From positions 1,624,001 through 1,688,000 of the forward strand of contig NZ_CP048630.1 of the NCBI RefSeq assembly GCF_010669125.1: a stretch of 64,000 nt of DNA, read 5' to 3'. The DNA is from Ancylobacter pratisalsi. Lineage in GTDB: Bacteria; Pseudomonadota; Alphaproteobacteria; Rhizobiales; Xanthobacteraceae. The notes under the pieces were generated by a model that saw only the letters and a program-made list of their open reading frames with translations, was not told where the DNA came from and searched no databases. The first letter of the stretch is position 1, and each line of letters begins with the position of its first letter. The translations under genes were made by a program, and so were the position numbers. Positions 49,103 through 58,053 of the stretch are shown here, one piece after another.

Positions 49103-50539
49103 TCAGGGGGTAATGATGCCGGTCACGAGGCCATAGGTGCCGATGAGAGCGGCGACGACCGTGACGGCAAAGACAATGAGTTCAACGGACGTGAACAGGC
49201 GCGCCTTCTGCTCGCGGCGTGCCCAGAAGTAGAGGATGATCGTGCCCGGCAAGAAGAGCACCGCGACAAGCAGCACATATTTCAGGCCGGCGGCGACGAA
49301 CATGAACAGCGTGTAGATGAGGGCGATCCAGGCGAAGATCTGGTCGCGCCCGCGCTCGTTCGGCGTGGTTTCATATCCCACGCCGCTGCGTGCCAGCAGC
49401 ACGCCATAGCCGGCCACCAGCAGATAGGGCAGCAGCGCGGTGACGCTGGTCATGTCGAGCATGAAGTTGAAGGCGTCGCGCGACCAGTAGGTCGAGATGA
49501 CGAACAGCGAGACGACGATGTTGGTCATCCACAGCGCGTTGGCCGGCACGCGGTTGCCATTCTGCGCCGCGAACAGCTTCGGCATGTCCTGCGACTTCGC
49601 CGCGGCGAACAGCACTTCCGCACAGATCAGCGACCAGGCGAGATAGGCGCCCAGCACGGAGACCAGCACGCCGATGGAGATGAACACCGCGCCCCAGTGG
49701 CCGACGACAAGTTCCAGCGCACCGGCGAGCGAAGGGTTTGCCACGCCGGCGATGTAGGCGCGCGGCGCGGTCGCATAGGGCAGCAGGGTGATGGCCACCA
49801 TCAGACCGGTGACGGCGACGAAGCCGAGAATGGTGGCGGAACCGACATCAGAGCGCTTCTTGGCAAAGCGCGAATAGACGCTTGCGCCCTCGATGCCGAG
49901 GAACACGAAGACGGTGATGAGCATGGTGTCGCGCACCTGCGCCAGCAGCGTCTTCTCCGGCATGTTCACGCCGCCGAAGAAATTCTCGGAGAACTGCGAA
50001 TAGTTGAAGAAGAAGATGAAGGCGAGGATGGCCACGATCAGCGGCACGATCTTGGCGACGGTGACGACCGTGTTGATGAAGGTCGCCTGCTCGACACCGC
50101 GCAGGATCATGAAATGGAAGCACCAGATGCCGACCAGCGACACGATGATCGCGGTGGCGCTGCTGCCATCCCCGAAGATCTCCGGGAAAAAGCGGCCAAG
50201 CGTCGAGCCGATCAGTACCCAGTAGAAGACGTTGCCGAGGCAACTGCCGAGCCAGTAACCGAAGGCCGACAGGAAGCCCATATAGTCGCCGAAGCCCGCC
50301 TTGGCATAGGCGAAGACGCCGGAATCGATATCTGGCCGCTTCTCGGCGAGCGCCTGAAAGACGCGGGCCAGCATGTACATGCCGGTTCCCGCGATCGCCC
50401 AGGCGATGATGGCCCCGAAGGGCCCGGTCGCCGTCGCGAAGCGGCCAGGCAGATTGAAGATGCCAGCACCCACCATCGAGCCGACGACCATCGCCGTGAG
50501 GCTGGGGAGCGAAAGCTTGCTCACAGGGGAATTCGCCAT
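49103..50539 (-). CDS. arcD: Basic amino acid antiporter ArcD type, copy 2
   Basis: A 478-residue APC-superfamily transporter, a paralogue of the copy at 46312-47754. Shared landmarks are [75 protein letters not shown] and [15 protein letters not shown]. It is the promoter-proximal gene of the arc cluster. The ATG at 50539 is used; a GTG two codons upstream is possible. The 250 bases upstream are AT-richer and must contain the arc promoter, but no good FNR/ANR box (TTGAT-N4-ATCAA) was seen. Confidence 0.88.
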   Translation of the reverse strand: MANSPVSKLSLPSLTAMVVGSMVGAGIFNLPGRFATATGPFGAIIAWAIAGTGMYMLARVFQALAEKRPDIDSGVFAYAKAGFGDYMGFLSAFGYWLGSCLGNVFYWVLIGSTLGRFFPEIFGDGSSATAIIVSLVGIWCFHFMILRGVEQATFINTVVTVAKIVPLIVAILAFIFFFNYSQFSENFFGGVNMPEKTLLAQVRDTMLITVFVFLGIEGASVYSRFAKKRSDVGSATILGFVAVTGLMVAITLLPYATAPRAYIAGVANPSLAGALELVVGHWGAVFISIGVLVSVLGAYLAWSLICAEVLFAAAKSQDMPKLFAAQNGNRVPANALWMTNIVVSLFVISTYWSRDAFNFMLDMTSVTALLPYLLVAGYGVLLARSGVGYETTPNERGRDQIFAWIALIYTLFMFVAAGLKYVLLVAVLFLPGTIILYFWARREQKARLFTSVELIVFAVTVVAALIGTYGLVTGIITP

Positions 50540-50770
50540 CTGCACATCTGCCCGTCGTTTACTCGTCAGGTGATGTATATCCCTTCCCCCGTCGGCTTAA
50601 ATTGGCATCACGTCCCGTGTTTGTGCACCATGTTTCATTTTCAAGCCGCCGCCCCCATGGCATCTCAGACGGACACACTTGATTCGAGCAAGCCACAACA
50701 CGATTTCAGCGTCCTGAAGGGGCGTAGGCGCAGATTTCGACGTATTTTTACACTGCAACGCAAATTCTAT

Positions 50771-50783
50771 GCTGCATTGCAGC
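50771..50783. repeat. Short palindrome beside the EamA gene end
   Basis: GCTGCATTGCAGC is a 13-base palindrome with a one-base centre, six bases after the stop of the leftward EamA gene and about 230 bases upstream of arcD copy 2. It could be an operator for the arc promoter or part of a weak terminator. The function is unknown. Confidence 0.3.
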
Positions 50784-50788
50784 TTGAT

Positions 50789-51709
50789 CTACGCCCGGCC
50801 CGGGCAACTGGCGGAGGCGATGACAATTCCAGCGAGGAGCAACGCGCCGCCGATCACTTCGTGCATCTGCAACGTTTCCCCGAAGAGGCCGGCGCCGATG
50901 AGAATGGTCCACACCGGCACCAGGTAGCCGACCATGGTTCCCACCGTCGGCCCGGCAAGACGCAGGATGCGCATGAACATGATCAGCGGCACCGCGGTCG
51001 CCATCAGGCTGAGCACGGCGAGGTCGACCAAATGGTCGCCCGCCGCAGCGAACGCCGAGGGGCCGCTGAACGCCAGCACCACGGCGAGGCAAGGCAGACC
51101 GGAGAAGACGAGCTGCCCATAGGCCAGCCGCGCCGGCGGCGCGTTCGGCACCAGGCGCACATAGATGTTGCCGAGCGCATAGCTCACCGGCACCCCCGCC
51201 ATGGCCAGCGCTCCGGGAACGGAACCATCGCTGCTGCGCAGGAGATCGATCCCGCCCAGCAGAAGCACCAGCCCGCCTATGCCGAGCGCCATGCCGACGA
51301 TGCGCGCACCGGTGAGACGCTCGCTGGCAAACAGGAACGGTGCGATGAGCGCGACCAGCAGCGGCGTGGAGGACTGGATGAGGGATGCGAGCGAGGTCGT
51401 GATCTTGCCCAGCGCATAGACGGTGAGCGTGTTCGGCACGATGACCTGGAGCACGCCGAGCACGGCCCAGTCGGCCCATTCCCGCCCCGCCGGCAGGATC
51501 CGCTGGCCGATGACCAGAAACCAGAGCGCCATGACGCCGCCGCCCAGCAGATCGCGCAGCGCCGTGAGCGCGAGCGGCGAGAGATCGACGCCGATGCGTT
51601 GAAGCAGCAGAAAGGCCGGCGCCCAGAGGAACGAGCACAACAGCATCTGCCCGAACAGGAAGGCCGTCTCGCCGCGACCGCGCGCGGCCTCCACAACCGA
51701 AGAAGACAT
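50789..51709 (-). CDS. EamA-family (DMT superfamily) transporter
   Basis: A 306-residue membrane protein with ten predicted helices arranged as two EamA repeats (about 17-145 and 160-300). The first repeat begins LFGQMLLCSFLWAPAFLLLQ; the second ends in LFGETLQMHEVIGGALLLAG, a typical EamA finish. Such proteins usually export amino acids or metabolites. The ATG at 51709 is near a weak Shine-Dalgarno. It lies 122 bases after the lipoprotein hydrolase gene on the same strand. No substrate can be named. Confidence 0.85.
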   Translation of the reverse strand: MSSSVVEAARGRGETAFLFGQMLLCSFLWAPAFLLLQRIGVDLSPLALTALRDLLGGGVMALWFLVIGQRILPAGREWADWAVLGVLQVIVPNTLTVYALGKITTSLASLIQSSTPLLVALIAPFLFASERLTGARIVGMALGIGGLVLLLGGIDLLRSSDGSVPGALAMAGVPVSYALGNIYVRLVPNAPPARLAYGQLVFSGLPCLAVVLAFSGPSAFAAAGDHLVDLAVLSLMATAVPLIMFMRILRLAGPTVGTMVGYLVPVWTILIGAGLFGETLQMHEVIGGALLLAGIVIASASCPGRA

Positions 51710-51831
51710 CCACGTCTCCGGGCCCGGCGGCCGCCGCCACCGGCACCGCTCACCCGCTGATCTGCCGGTATCGGAAAACAGCCGTCAAGCCCGCGACACC
51801 GTTGCAGGGCAACGATGGTGCCCAGCGCGCG

Positions 51832-52986
51832 CTAGGGAGTTGCCGCCCGGCGCAGGGCGGGGTCGAACACCGCGATGGGCGCGGTGATGACGCCGCCCGC
51901 CGCCTGACCGACGCCTATCGCCGTGGCGCCGATGACCTCACCCAGGCTGGGATCGGAATCGGTGACCTTCTGCCCCGCGACCAGTCGCGTGCCGATGAGC
52001 TGCACGACTTCCGGGGATTCGGCGAACTTGTTGTGATTGAAGGAATCACCACCGCGCAGCGCGGTAAGATCGATGACCACGATGCCAGCCCGCTCCAGCC
52101 GTGCGTAGTAGTTCGGCGCGGAGGGATCGATCTGGCCCAGCCGGTCGATATTGCCGGCGAAGCGACGTGACAGTGCCAAAGCGCGGTCGTTCTGCGAGGT
52201 GAAGATGGTGAAGCGCGCGGTCGGCCCGTCGAGCGAAATCCACTGTTTGGCGAAGACGTCGACGTCGAGATCGGGTGAGGCAAGAATGATGTTGTGGATG
52301 CTCGCCGGCAGGTGGCCGCGGCGGATCGCCATCTGGCGCAGCCCCTCCATGGCCAGCCACGCGCCCATGGAATGGGCCATGATGGTGACGTCGCGCACCT
52401 CGGGATCGCTGGCGACGCGCCAGACCATCTGCTCGAACGCATCGCGCGAGAAATTGGCGCTCTCGCGATCAAAGCCATAGGCGAAAATGCTGCCGCGCGA
52501 GGGCCAGGTGAACAGCACCGGGGCGGCGTCAGCGCCGGAATCGTGGACGATCTGGGCGAAACGGTAGACCGCGTCCTCGAACTGGTTGTTGAAGCCGTGC
52601 ACGAAGATCAACACGCGCTTGCTCTTGGGCAAATGCTCGTGAAGCCAGCCCTTCGCCGCGCCGGAGCCCTCGACCGGAGTGGCCGAGAGGGTGGCGAACT
52701 CACGCTCCGGATTGGCCGGCAGGCGCCGCGGCCACTGCACCTCGCCGACCCGCCGATTGGCGGCCGGCGGGATCGAAATGTCGAAGGCGGTGTAGGCGAT
52801 GGCCGACCCGCGCTCTCCGGTAAAGAGGACGTTGATGTTGTCGGTCGGTTCGCGGGTGGTTGCGACCAGCATGTCGACGGAGGTCGCGTCGGGCGCCGCT
52901 GCGGCAATCGGAGCCAGGACTCCCGTGGGACGGGTCGCGCATCCGGCAAGCATGAAGCAGGCGAAGAGGATTGCGGCGAGACGCAT
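51832..52986 (-). CDS. Lipoprotein alpha/beta hydrolase (DUF900 family)
   Basis: A 384-residue putative lipoprotein: the signal MRLAAILFACFMLAGCA ends in a lipobox at LAGC, so Cys15 would be acylated. The DUF900 hydrolase domain has RVLIFVHGFNNQFEDAVYRF (oxyanion HGF), LFTWPSRGSIFAYGFDRESA, the nucleophile elbow MAHSMGAWLAM and a His near HNKFAESPEV. The substrate is unknown; esterases and lipases are in this family. The ATG at 52986 is chosen because it gives the lipoprotein signal; the frame is open upstream without meaning. It precedes the EamA gene. Confidence 0.87.
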   Translation of the reverse strand: MRLAAILFACFMLAGCATRPTGVLAPIAAAAPDATSVDMLVATTREPTDNINVLFTGERGSAIAYTAFDISIPPAANRRVGEVQWPRRLPANPEREFATLSATPVEGSGAAKGWLHEHLPKSKRVLIFVHGFNNQFEDAVYRFAQIVHDSGADAAPVLFTWPSRGSIFAYGFDRESANFSRDAFEQMVWRVASDPEVRDVTIMAHSMGAWLAMEGLRQMAIRRGHLPASIHNIILASPDLDVDVFAKQWISLDGPTARFTIFTSQNDRALALSRRFAGNIDRLGQIDPSAPNYYARLERAGIVVIDLTALRGGDSFNHNKFAESPEVVQLIGTRLVAGQKVTDSDPSLGEVIGATAIGVGQAAGGVITAPIAVFDPALRRAATP

Positions 52987-53084
52987 GCCCAGACCGATAC
53001 GCTGAACCCCGGAAGCCGCACCTATACCAGAGAAGTCAGCCAACGGAACGAGGGCCTTTGGCCGGCGGCGGCATTCGGTGTGAG

Positions 53085-54728
53085 TCAGCGTCCCCAATGC
53101 AACAGAGCCGCCAGCGCCAGCCCCACGCAGACAAGCGCCGAAAGGCCGGCGGGCCATTGGCGCAGAACGGCATCCCCCCGCTCAAGGGCTGCCCCGGCAC
53201 GCAGGATCAGGGGCGCGCCGGCCTCCGCCAGCACGACAAGGTCGCCCTCCGGCACGCGCGGCAGGCGGCAGGCGAACCGCCGCAGCGCGATCGCGAGCCC
53301 GGCCCCCATCAGCACCGGCCAGAGCGCGCCCCACAGCGCCGCCAGCGAAAACACGGCGTCCGTGGGGATCCCGGTAACAGGGCCGAACAGCAGCCAGGGC
53401 AGCGCGAGGGAGATCAGGGCGGTCAAAGCCCAGGGCAGCACAAGCCCCGGCACAGGTGCTTTCGCGGGCGCCGCGCCGGCCTTCCCGAAGGTTGAGAGAC
53501 ACTGCAGGAAGTGCAGCATCAGCAGCGTGCTTCCCGCCGCGGACAGCGAGGCAAGGCTGCTGGCGAGGCCGCCGTCGATGATCTCCTTGGCCGCGTATTT
53601 CGCCAGTGCGCCGCTGGTGAACGGCAGGCCGGCGAGGCTGAGCGCCAGCAGGCCCATGACCCCGGACACTACAGCGCGATGGCGACCGGACACCGCGACA
53701 CCCACGCCGAGGAACAGCGTGCCCTTCACCAGCATGTGGTGCAGGCCATAAACGGCCGTGATCGACGCCGTCGCCGCAGCGCCCGAGGCGAGGCCCGCGC
53801 CGAGGATGGCGGCCACGAATCCCATCTGGCTGACGGTGGAATAGGCCAGCACGGTCTTTGGATGGCGCTGGGTGATTCCGATCGCGACGCCATAGAAGGC
53901 CGTGACCAGGCCGAGAGCGGTGAGGAACGCGCCCCAGCCCGCCAGCCCTTGCCCTGCCGAAGCGGACCCGAGCGGCAGGAAGCGGATGAGGCCTATGACG
54001 CCCGCCTTGACGATGATGCCGCTCAGGACGGCGGAAGCTGGCATCGGCGCCACGGGGTGGGCCAGCGGCATCCAGACGTGGAGTGGCACCAATCCCATCT
54101 TCATGCCGAAGCCGACGATCAGCAGGGCGAGAGTGACACCGCCAAGCGGCGACGAGGAAAGACGCGCCACCGTCTCCGCAATCAGCGGATTGCCCTCGCC
54201 TCCATTCGCAAACATCACGAAGGCCAGCAGCAGCAGCGCCTCGCCGAGGATGGCGAGACCCATATAGATGAACCCGGCGCGCTGCGCGGCAGCCGAGCGC
54301 TCATGAGCGACCAGGCCGAAGGCCGACAGGCTGGCCAGCGAGAACATCAGGTAGAAGCTCGCCAGATCCGCCACCACGAAGGTTCCCAGCGAGCCGGCGA
54401 GCGTCGCCAGCCACCAGAAGGCGAAACGCGCAGCGTGCGGGTCCCTGGCCATGTAATGGCGGGCATAGAGCCCCGCGAACGCCCAGAGCAGCGCCGCCCC
54501 GCCGAGCAGCACCGCGCCGGGCGTGTCCACCGCGAGCACGATGCGCAGCGGCGGCGGCGACAGCACCAGCGCCCCGCGCGGCACCAGCAGCGCAGCCGCG
54601 AGCGCGGGCAAAGGCGCGAGTGCGAGCAATTCCAGCGCGCCGGTCCGCAGCCGCCCGGCCGCGAGAAGGCCGGCCAGGAGCAGCGGCAGGATAAGAGCGG
54701 CGGCGAGCAGGAGCGCGGCGAAGCTCAC
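53085..54728 (-). CDS. Second large antiporter-like subunit of the Mrp-type complex (NuoL/MrpA-N-like)
   Basis: A 547-residue, about fourteen-helix proton-conducting subunit homologous to NuoL/M and the MrpA N-domain. Conserved helix lysines are present: Lys210 (FGMKMGLVPLHVWMPLAHP) and Lys241 (GIIVKAGVIGLIRF). The TM5 glutamate found in almost all such subunits is replaced: DLASFYLMFSLASLSAFG has Ser130 where MrpD has Glu150. The GTG at 54728 overlaps the upstream stop (GTGA). It is the last gene of the operon and may stand in for the MrpA N-terminal part, which is missing from the front of the cluster. Confidence 0.82.
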   Translation of the reverse strand: MSFAALLLAAALILPLLLAGLLAAGRLRTGALELLALAPLPALAAALLVPRGALVLSPPPLRIVLAVDTPGAVLLGGAALLWAFAGLYARHYMARDPHAARFAFWWLATLAGSLGTFVVADLASFYLMFSLASLSAFGLVAHERSAAAQRAGFIYMGLAILGEALLLLAFVMFANGGEGNPLIAETVARLSSSPLGGVTLALLIVGFGMKMGLVPLHVWMPLAHPVAPMPASAVLSGIIVKAGVIGLIRFLPLGSASAGQGLAGWGAFLTALGLVTAFYGVAIGITQRHPKTVLAYSTVSQMGFVAAILGAGLASGAAATASITAVYGLHHMLVKGTLFLGVGVAVSGRHRAVVSGVMGLLALSLAGLPFTSGALAKYAAKEIIDGGLASSLASLSAAGSTLLMLHFLQCLSTFGKAGAAPAKAPVPGLVLPWALTALISLALPWLLFGPVTGIPTDAVFSLAALWGALWPVLMGAGLAIALRRFACRLPRVPEGDLVVLAEAGAPLILRAGAALERGDAVLRQWPAGLSALVCVGLALAALLHWGR

Positions 54729-56206
54729 GGGGCGGCTCCTATCGCGAAAAGGGCAAGCGGACGCAGCGGGACGAAGCCCAGCAGCAGCGCACACAGAGCA
54801 AGCGCGAGCGGCACCGCCTCGCGCCAGCGCGACACGGGCCGCAGCACGAGGCCGGCGTCCGGCTCGCCCGTCGCACGGCCGATGGCGCGGAACACATAGC
54901 CCGCCGCCAGCACGCCGCCCGCGAGAATGACGATCGCGATCCACCACTGCCCCTGCGCCACGGCGGCACTCAGCAGGATCGCCTTGGCGTTGAAACCACC
55001 GCTCGGCGGCAGGCCGACCAGCGAGAGCCCCGCCAGCGCCAGCGCCGCCACGCTCAGAGGCGCCGCGCGGGCGGCGCCGGCGAGATCGTCGATGCGGTCA
55101 TGGCCGAGCGCTTCGGCTATGAGGCCGGCGGCCACGAACATCGCCGCCTTGGCGAAGGCATGAGAGACCAGCTGGAGCATGCCCCCCGTCCAGCCCGGCG
55201 TCAGCGCCGGCTGCGCCGCGTCCGCCAGCGGAAACATGAGGAACAGGTAGCCGATCTGGGCAACGGTGGAGTAGGCGATCATCAGCTTCAGACGGGACTG
55301 GCGCAGCGCCATGACGCTGCACCACAGGATGGAGGCGGCGCCCAGCCCGGCCAGCAGCACGGAGGCCGGCCCGACAGGACCGGGCCCTCCGCCAAGCTCG
55401 AACCACAGCCGCACAATGATGAGGAACGGCGCCTTCACCACCAGCGCCGAAAGCACCGCGCTTGCCGGCGCGGGCGCTGCCGCATGGGCGGGGGGCAGCC
55501 ACAGATGGAGCGGAAACACCGCGGTCTTCGCCATGAGCCCCGCGGTCATCAGCCCCAGCGCCAGCGCGTCGCCGCCACCTGCAATGTCGGCCAGCGTGCC
55601 AATGTCGAGCGTGGCATAGCGGGAATAAATCAGTGCAACGCCAAGGAGATAGAGGCCGGAGCCGGCGAGCGCGAACAGCAGGTAGCGCAGCGCCGCCGCC
55701 AGCGTTTCGCCCTTGCCCTCCAGCGCCACCAGCGGAACGGCCGCGAAGGTGAGCAATTCCAGCGCCACGAACAGGGTGAACAGGTCCCGCGCCAGAAAGG
55801 CGAGATTGAGCGCACTCCACAGTCCCAGCATCAAGGCCCAGAAGGCAAAGGCGCGGCGCGTCTGCCTCTCGCCGGCAGGGGTGCGAAACGAGGGCCAGGC
55901 CGAGAGCCCGACAAGGCCCAGGATCAGCGCCGTGACCACCAACATCATGGCCGCGACACCGTCCGCGCGCAGCAGGGTGCCAAGCGGCGGCGCCCAGCCA
56001 CCCAGCACATAGGTGAGCGGGGCGGCCGTTTCCATGACCTTGGAGAGGACAGCGATCGCCACTGCAAGTCCTGGAACATAAAGCAGAAAAGCGGCCCGCT
56101 CCGGCGCACGGAACGGCCAGACGAACATAGCGACGAGGCCCACCGCCGGCAGCATCACGGCCAGCACCAGAAGCAGGCCGTCCTCCGAGCTGATCCCGGC
56201 GTTCAT
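54725..56206 (-). CDS. mrpD: MrpD-type antiporter subunit
   Basis: A 493-residue membrane subunit of the complex I antiporter family. The TM5 glutamate is present (Glu150 in LFVALELLTF), as are TM7 Lys227 (LMAKTAVFPLHLWLPPAHAA) and TM8 Lys258 (LVVKAPFLIIVRL), and a later Lys in FNAKAILLSAA. It therefore looks capable of proton or sodium transfer. The start overlaps mrpC by four bases and the stop overlaps the next gene. In Mrp complexes MrpD works next to MrpA, and both are needed for antiport. Confidence 0.88.
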   Translation of the reverse strand: MNAGISSEDGLLLVLAVMLPAVGLVAMFVWPFRAPERAAFLLYVPGLAVAIAVLSKVMETAAPLTYVLGGWAPPLGTLLRADGVAAMMLVVTALILGLVGLSAWPSFRTPAGERQTRRAFAFWALMLGLWSALNLAFLARDLFTLFVALELLTFAAVPLVALEGKGETLAAALRYLLFALAGSGLYLLGVALIYSRYATLDIGTLADIAGGGDALALGLMTAGLMAKTAVFPLHLWLPPAHAAAPAPASAVLSALVVKAPFLIIVRLWFELGGGPGPVGPASVLLAGLGAASILWCSVMALRQSRLKLMIAYSTVAQIGYLFLMFPLADAAQPALTPGWTGGMLQLVSHAFAKAAMFVAAGLIAEALGHDRIDDLAGAARAAPLSVAALALAGLSLVGLPPSGGFNAKAILLSAAVAQGQWWIAIVILAGGVLAAGYVFRAIGRATGEPDAGLVLRPVSRWREAVPLALALCALLLGFVPLRPLALFAIGAAP

Positions 56207-56529
56207 TCGTTTTCGCCCTCACGGTGCCGCGCGTCAGCATTGGCTTCAGCGTGGGCGAGGATGAGCGCGACCGCGAGCGCGGAGGCGGCGAAGGCGACGA
56301 CGATGCCCGTGATCACCAGCGCCTGCGGCACCGGATCAGCCGCCACGCCCGCCGCGGCCCCCCGCCGCGCCGCGACCCCGAACAGCAGGAAGATCCCGGC
56401 CCCCGCGACATTGAAACTGACGAGGCGCATGAGGTTCGTGGGGTGGACGATGAGGCCGAAGAGGCCGATGCCGACGAGGCCGGCCGCCGCGAGGCCCATG
56501 ATGGTCGCCGCGCTCATCGCCGCACTCAT
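56203..56529 (-). CDS. mrpC: MrpC (NuoK-like) subunit
   Basis: A 108-residue, three-helix protein of the MrpC/MnhC family, homologous to NuoK. Typical parts are GIGLFGLIVHPTNLMRLVSFN, GAGIFLLFGVAARRG and DPVPQALVITGIVVAFAASALAVAL, the last being a strong family mark. The ATG at 56529 overlaps the upstream stop as ATGA; an in-frame ATG at 56517 is an alternative. The C-terminal tail is charged (AEANADARHREGENE). Confidence 0.9.
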   Translation of the reverse strand: MSAAMSAATIMGLAAAGLVGIGLFGLIVHPTNLMRLVSFNVAGAGIFLLFGVAARRGAAAGVAADPVPQALVITGIVVAFAASALAVALILAHAEANADARHREGENE

Positions 56530-57464
56530 CGCCGCACCTGCCCGGCCGGACCGGCGACCAGAAGCACGACGACCACCGCGACGGCGAGGGTGAGGGCGAA
56601 TTCGACGGCGACGATGATGGCCTTGGCCAGATCGGGCGGATAGGTGAGGAAGGCGCCAGCGAGGGGAACGCCGGCAAAGCCAACGGCGATGAACAGCGCC
56701 GGGCCGGCGACCAGCGCCAGGCGCAGCCGGGGGGAGCCGGTGCGGGGCGCGGCGGCGACACCGGCCAGCATCGCCAGCAGCCACATCGCCGCCAGTACCG
56801 CTCCACCCTGGAAGGTGCCGCCGGGATGATCCGCCCCGATCCAGACCAGATAGAGGCCGAAGACGATGCCGATGGGCGGCAGCGCGCGCGCCATCAATGC
56901 GAGAGACGTGTCGCGCTCATCGCCGTTCGCCAGCCCCGCGAGCGGAAGCGGGGGCCCTCCCCAGTCCGCGTCGCGGGCCAGCGCCCAGACGCCGATGACC
57001 GCGAGCAGCAGGACAATCTTCTCCAGCAAGGTGTCCAGCGCGCGATAGCCCAGCAGTACCGCCGTCACCGGGTTGCCGAGACCGAAGGTATCGATGCCGG
57101 CGATGGCGGGCGCGGCAAGCGAAGGCCCCTCGGGCGGGAGGGCGAGCACGAACAGCGCCAGCGCCAGCGTCACCAGCCCGGCGAGCGCGGACGCGGCGAG
57201 CCGCAGCCCCCTGCCCGACACCGGCACCGGCGACGGCCCCAGACGGGCCCATGCGCGCAGCAACAGGATGCCGGTCGCCCCGCCCCCGACCGTTGCCTCC
57301 GTCAGCGCGACATCGACGCCCGCAAGGCGCACCCAGGCCAGCGCCAGCAGCAGCCCGAGCGTGATGAAACCGATCACCGCCGCGCGGGTGCCGGGCGCCC
57401 ATACGGTGAAGCCGGCGACCGCCAGCAGCAGCAGGGCCAGGAGGGCATCCAGCGCGAGGGTCAT
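56526..57464 (-). CDS. mrpB: Fused MbhD-MbhE-MrpB subunit
   Basis: A 312-residue protein that joins three modules. Residues about 1-76 are a DUF4040/MbhD-like segment (VALTEATVGGGATGILLLRAW). About 125-160 match MbhE, the very C-terminus of MrpA (NPVTAVLLGYRALDTLLEKI). About 200-312 are MrpB (GIVFGLYLVWIGADHPGGTF, then GGAVLAAMWLLAMLAG). In canonical Mrp operons the first two belong to the C-terminus of the large MrpA. Here they are detached from the NuoL-like part and fused to MrpB. The start overlaps mrpG and the stop overlaps mrpC. Confidence 0.85.
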   Translation of the reverse strand: MTLALDALLALLLLAVAGFTVWAPGTRAAVIGFITLGLLLALAWVRLAGVDVALTEATVGGGATGILLLRAWARLGPSPVPVSGRGLRLAASALAGLVTLALALFVLALPPEGPSLAAPAIAGIDTFGLGNPVTAVLLGYRALDTLLEKIVLLLAVIGVWALARDADWGGPPLPLAGLANGDERDTSLALMARALPPIGIVFGLYLVWIGADHPGGTFQGGAVLAAMWLLAMLAGVAAAPRTGSPRLRLALVAGPALFIAVGFAGVPLAGAFLTYPPDLAKAIIVAVEFALTLAVAVVVVLLVAGPAGQVRR

Positions 57465-57787
57465 GACGACGGGGCGCTCCGTTTCCCGGCGCCATTGTCG
57501 TCGCGCCGCTCGCGCCGGGCCACGGCCGCTATGAGCTGGCCGGCCACGGCCCCGGCGAACAGCACCAGCCCCAGGGCCAGCAGGATCTTGAGCGCGGCGA
57601 GCGGACCCCCCGCCTGCGGCAGCAGGCCGAGCGCGATCAGGCCAAGGCCCAGCGTGTCGACCTTGGTGAGGGCGTGCAGCCGGCTCAGCGCATCGGGAAA
57701 GCGCAGCAGGCCCACGGTCCCCGCCATGAAGAAGAAGGCGCCGGCCAGCACCATCAACACCGTGAAGGCATCCATGAGCGCGCTCAT
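57461..57787 (-). CDS. mrpG: MrpG subunit
   Basis: A 108-residue, three-helix small subunit of Mrp antiporters. GAFFFMAGTVGLLRFPDALSRLHALTKVDTLGLGL is the family core (residues about 16-50; RFPD and TKxDTLG are the strongest marks). A charged C-terminal tail follows. It overlaps mrpF (upstream) and the fused mrpB by four bases each. MrpG is needed for assembly rather than direct ion transfer. Confidence 0.92.
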   Translation of the reverse strand: MSALMDAFTVLMVLAGAFFFMAGTVGLLRFPDALSRLHALTKVDTLGLGLIALGLLPQAGGPLAALKILLALGLVLFAGAVAGQLIAAVARRERRDDNGAGKRSAPSS

Positions 57788-58053
57788 TCGCCGGGCTCGC
57801 GCGCGGGGCCGGCATGGCGGCTCAGCGCCACCGCGCCGAGGGCGGCCAGAAGCGCCAGCGCCACCGCGACATCGGCGATCGCGCTCATCCCGCTGGCGCT
57901 GGCGAGCAAGAGGCAGACGGCGGCGAGGCCCGTGCCGGCGAGCTGCGCCGCCATCATGCGATCAGCCGCGGAAGGGCCACGCAGCAGGCGAACCAGCCCG
58001 AGCCCGATCATGAGCAGGATGAATGCCCCCACCGCGACGAGGAACACGCTCAA
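57784..58053 (-). CDS. mrpF: MrpF subunit
   Basis: An 89-residue, three-helix MrpF/PhaF subunit. Family marks are LRGPSAADRMMAAQLAGTG and SAIADVAVALALLAALGAVAL, with the conserved Asp in IADVA. Start and stop overlap the neighbouring mrp genes by four bases. Confidence 0.92.
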   Translation of the reverse strand: MSVFLVAVGAFILLMIGLGLVRLLRGPSAADRMMAAQLAGTGLAAVCLLLASASGMSAIADVAVALALLAALGAVALSRHAGPAREPGE

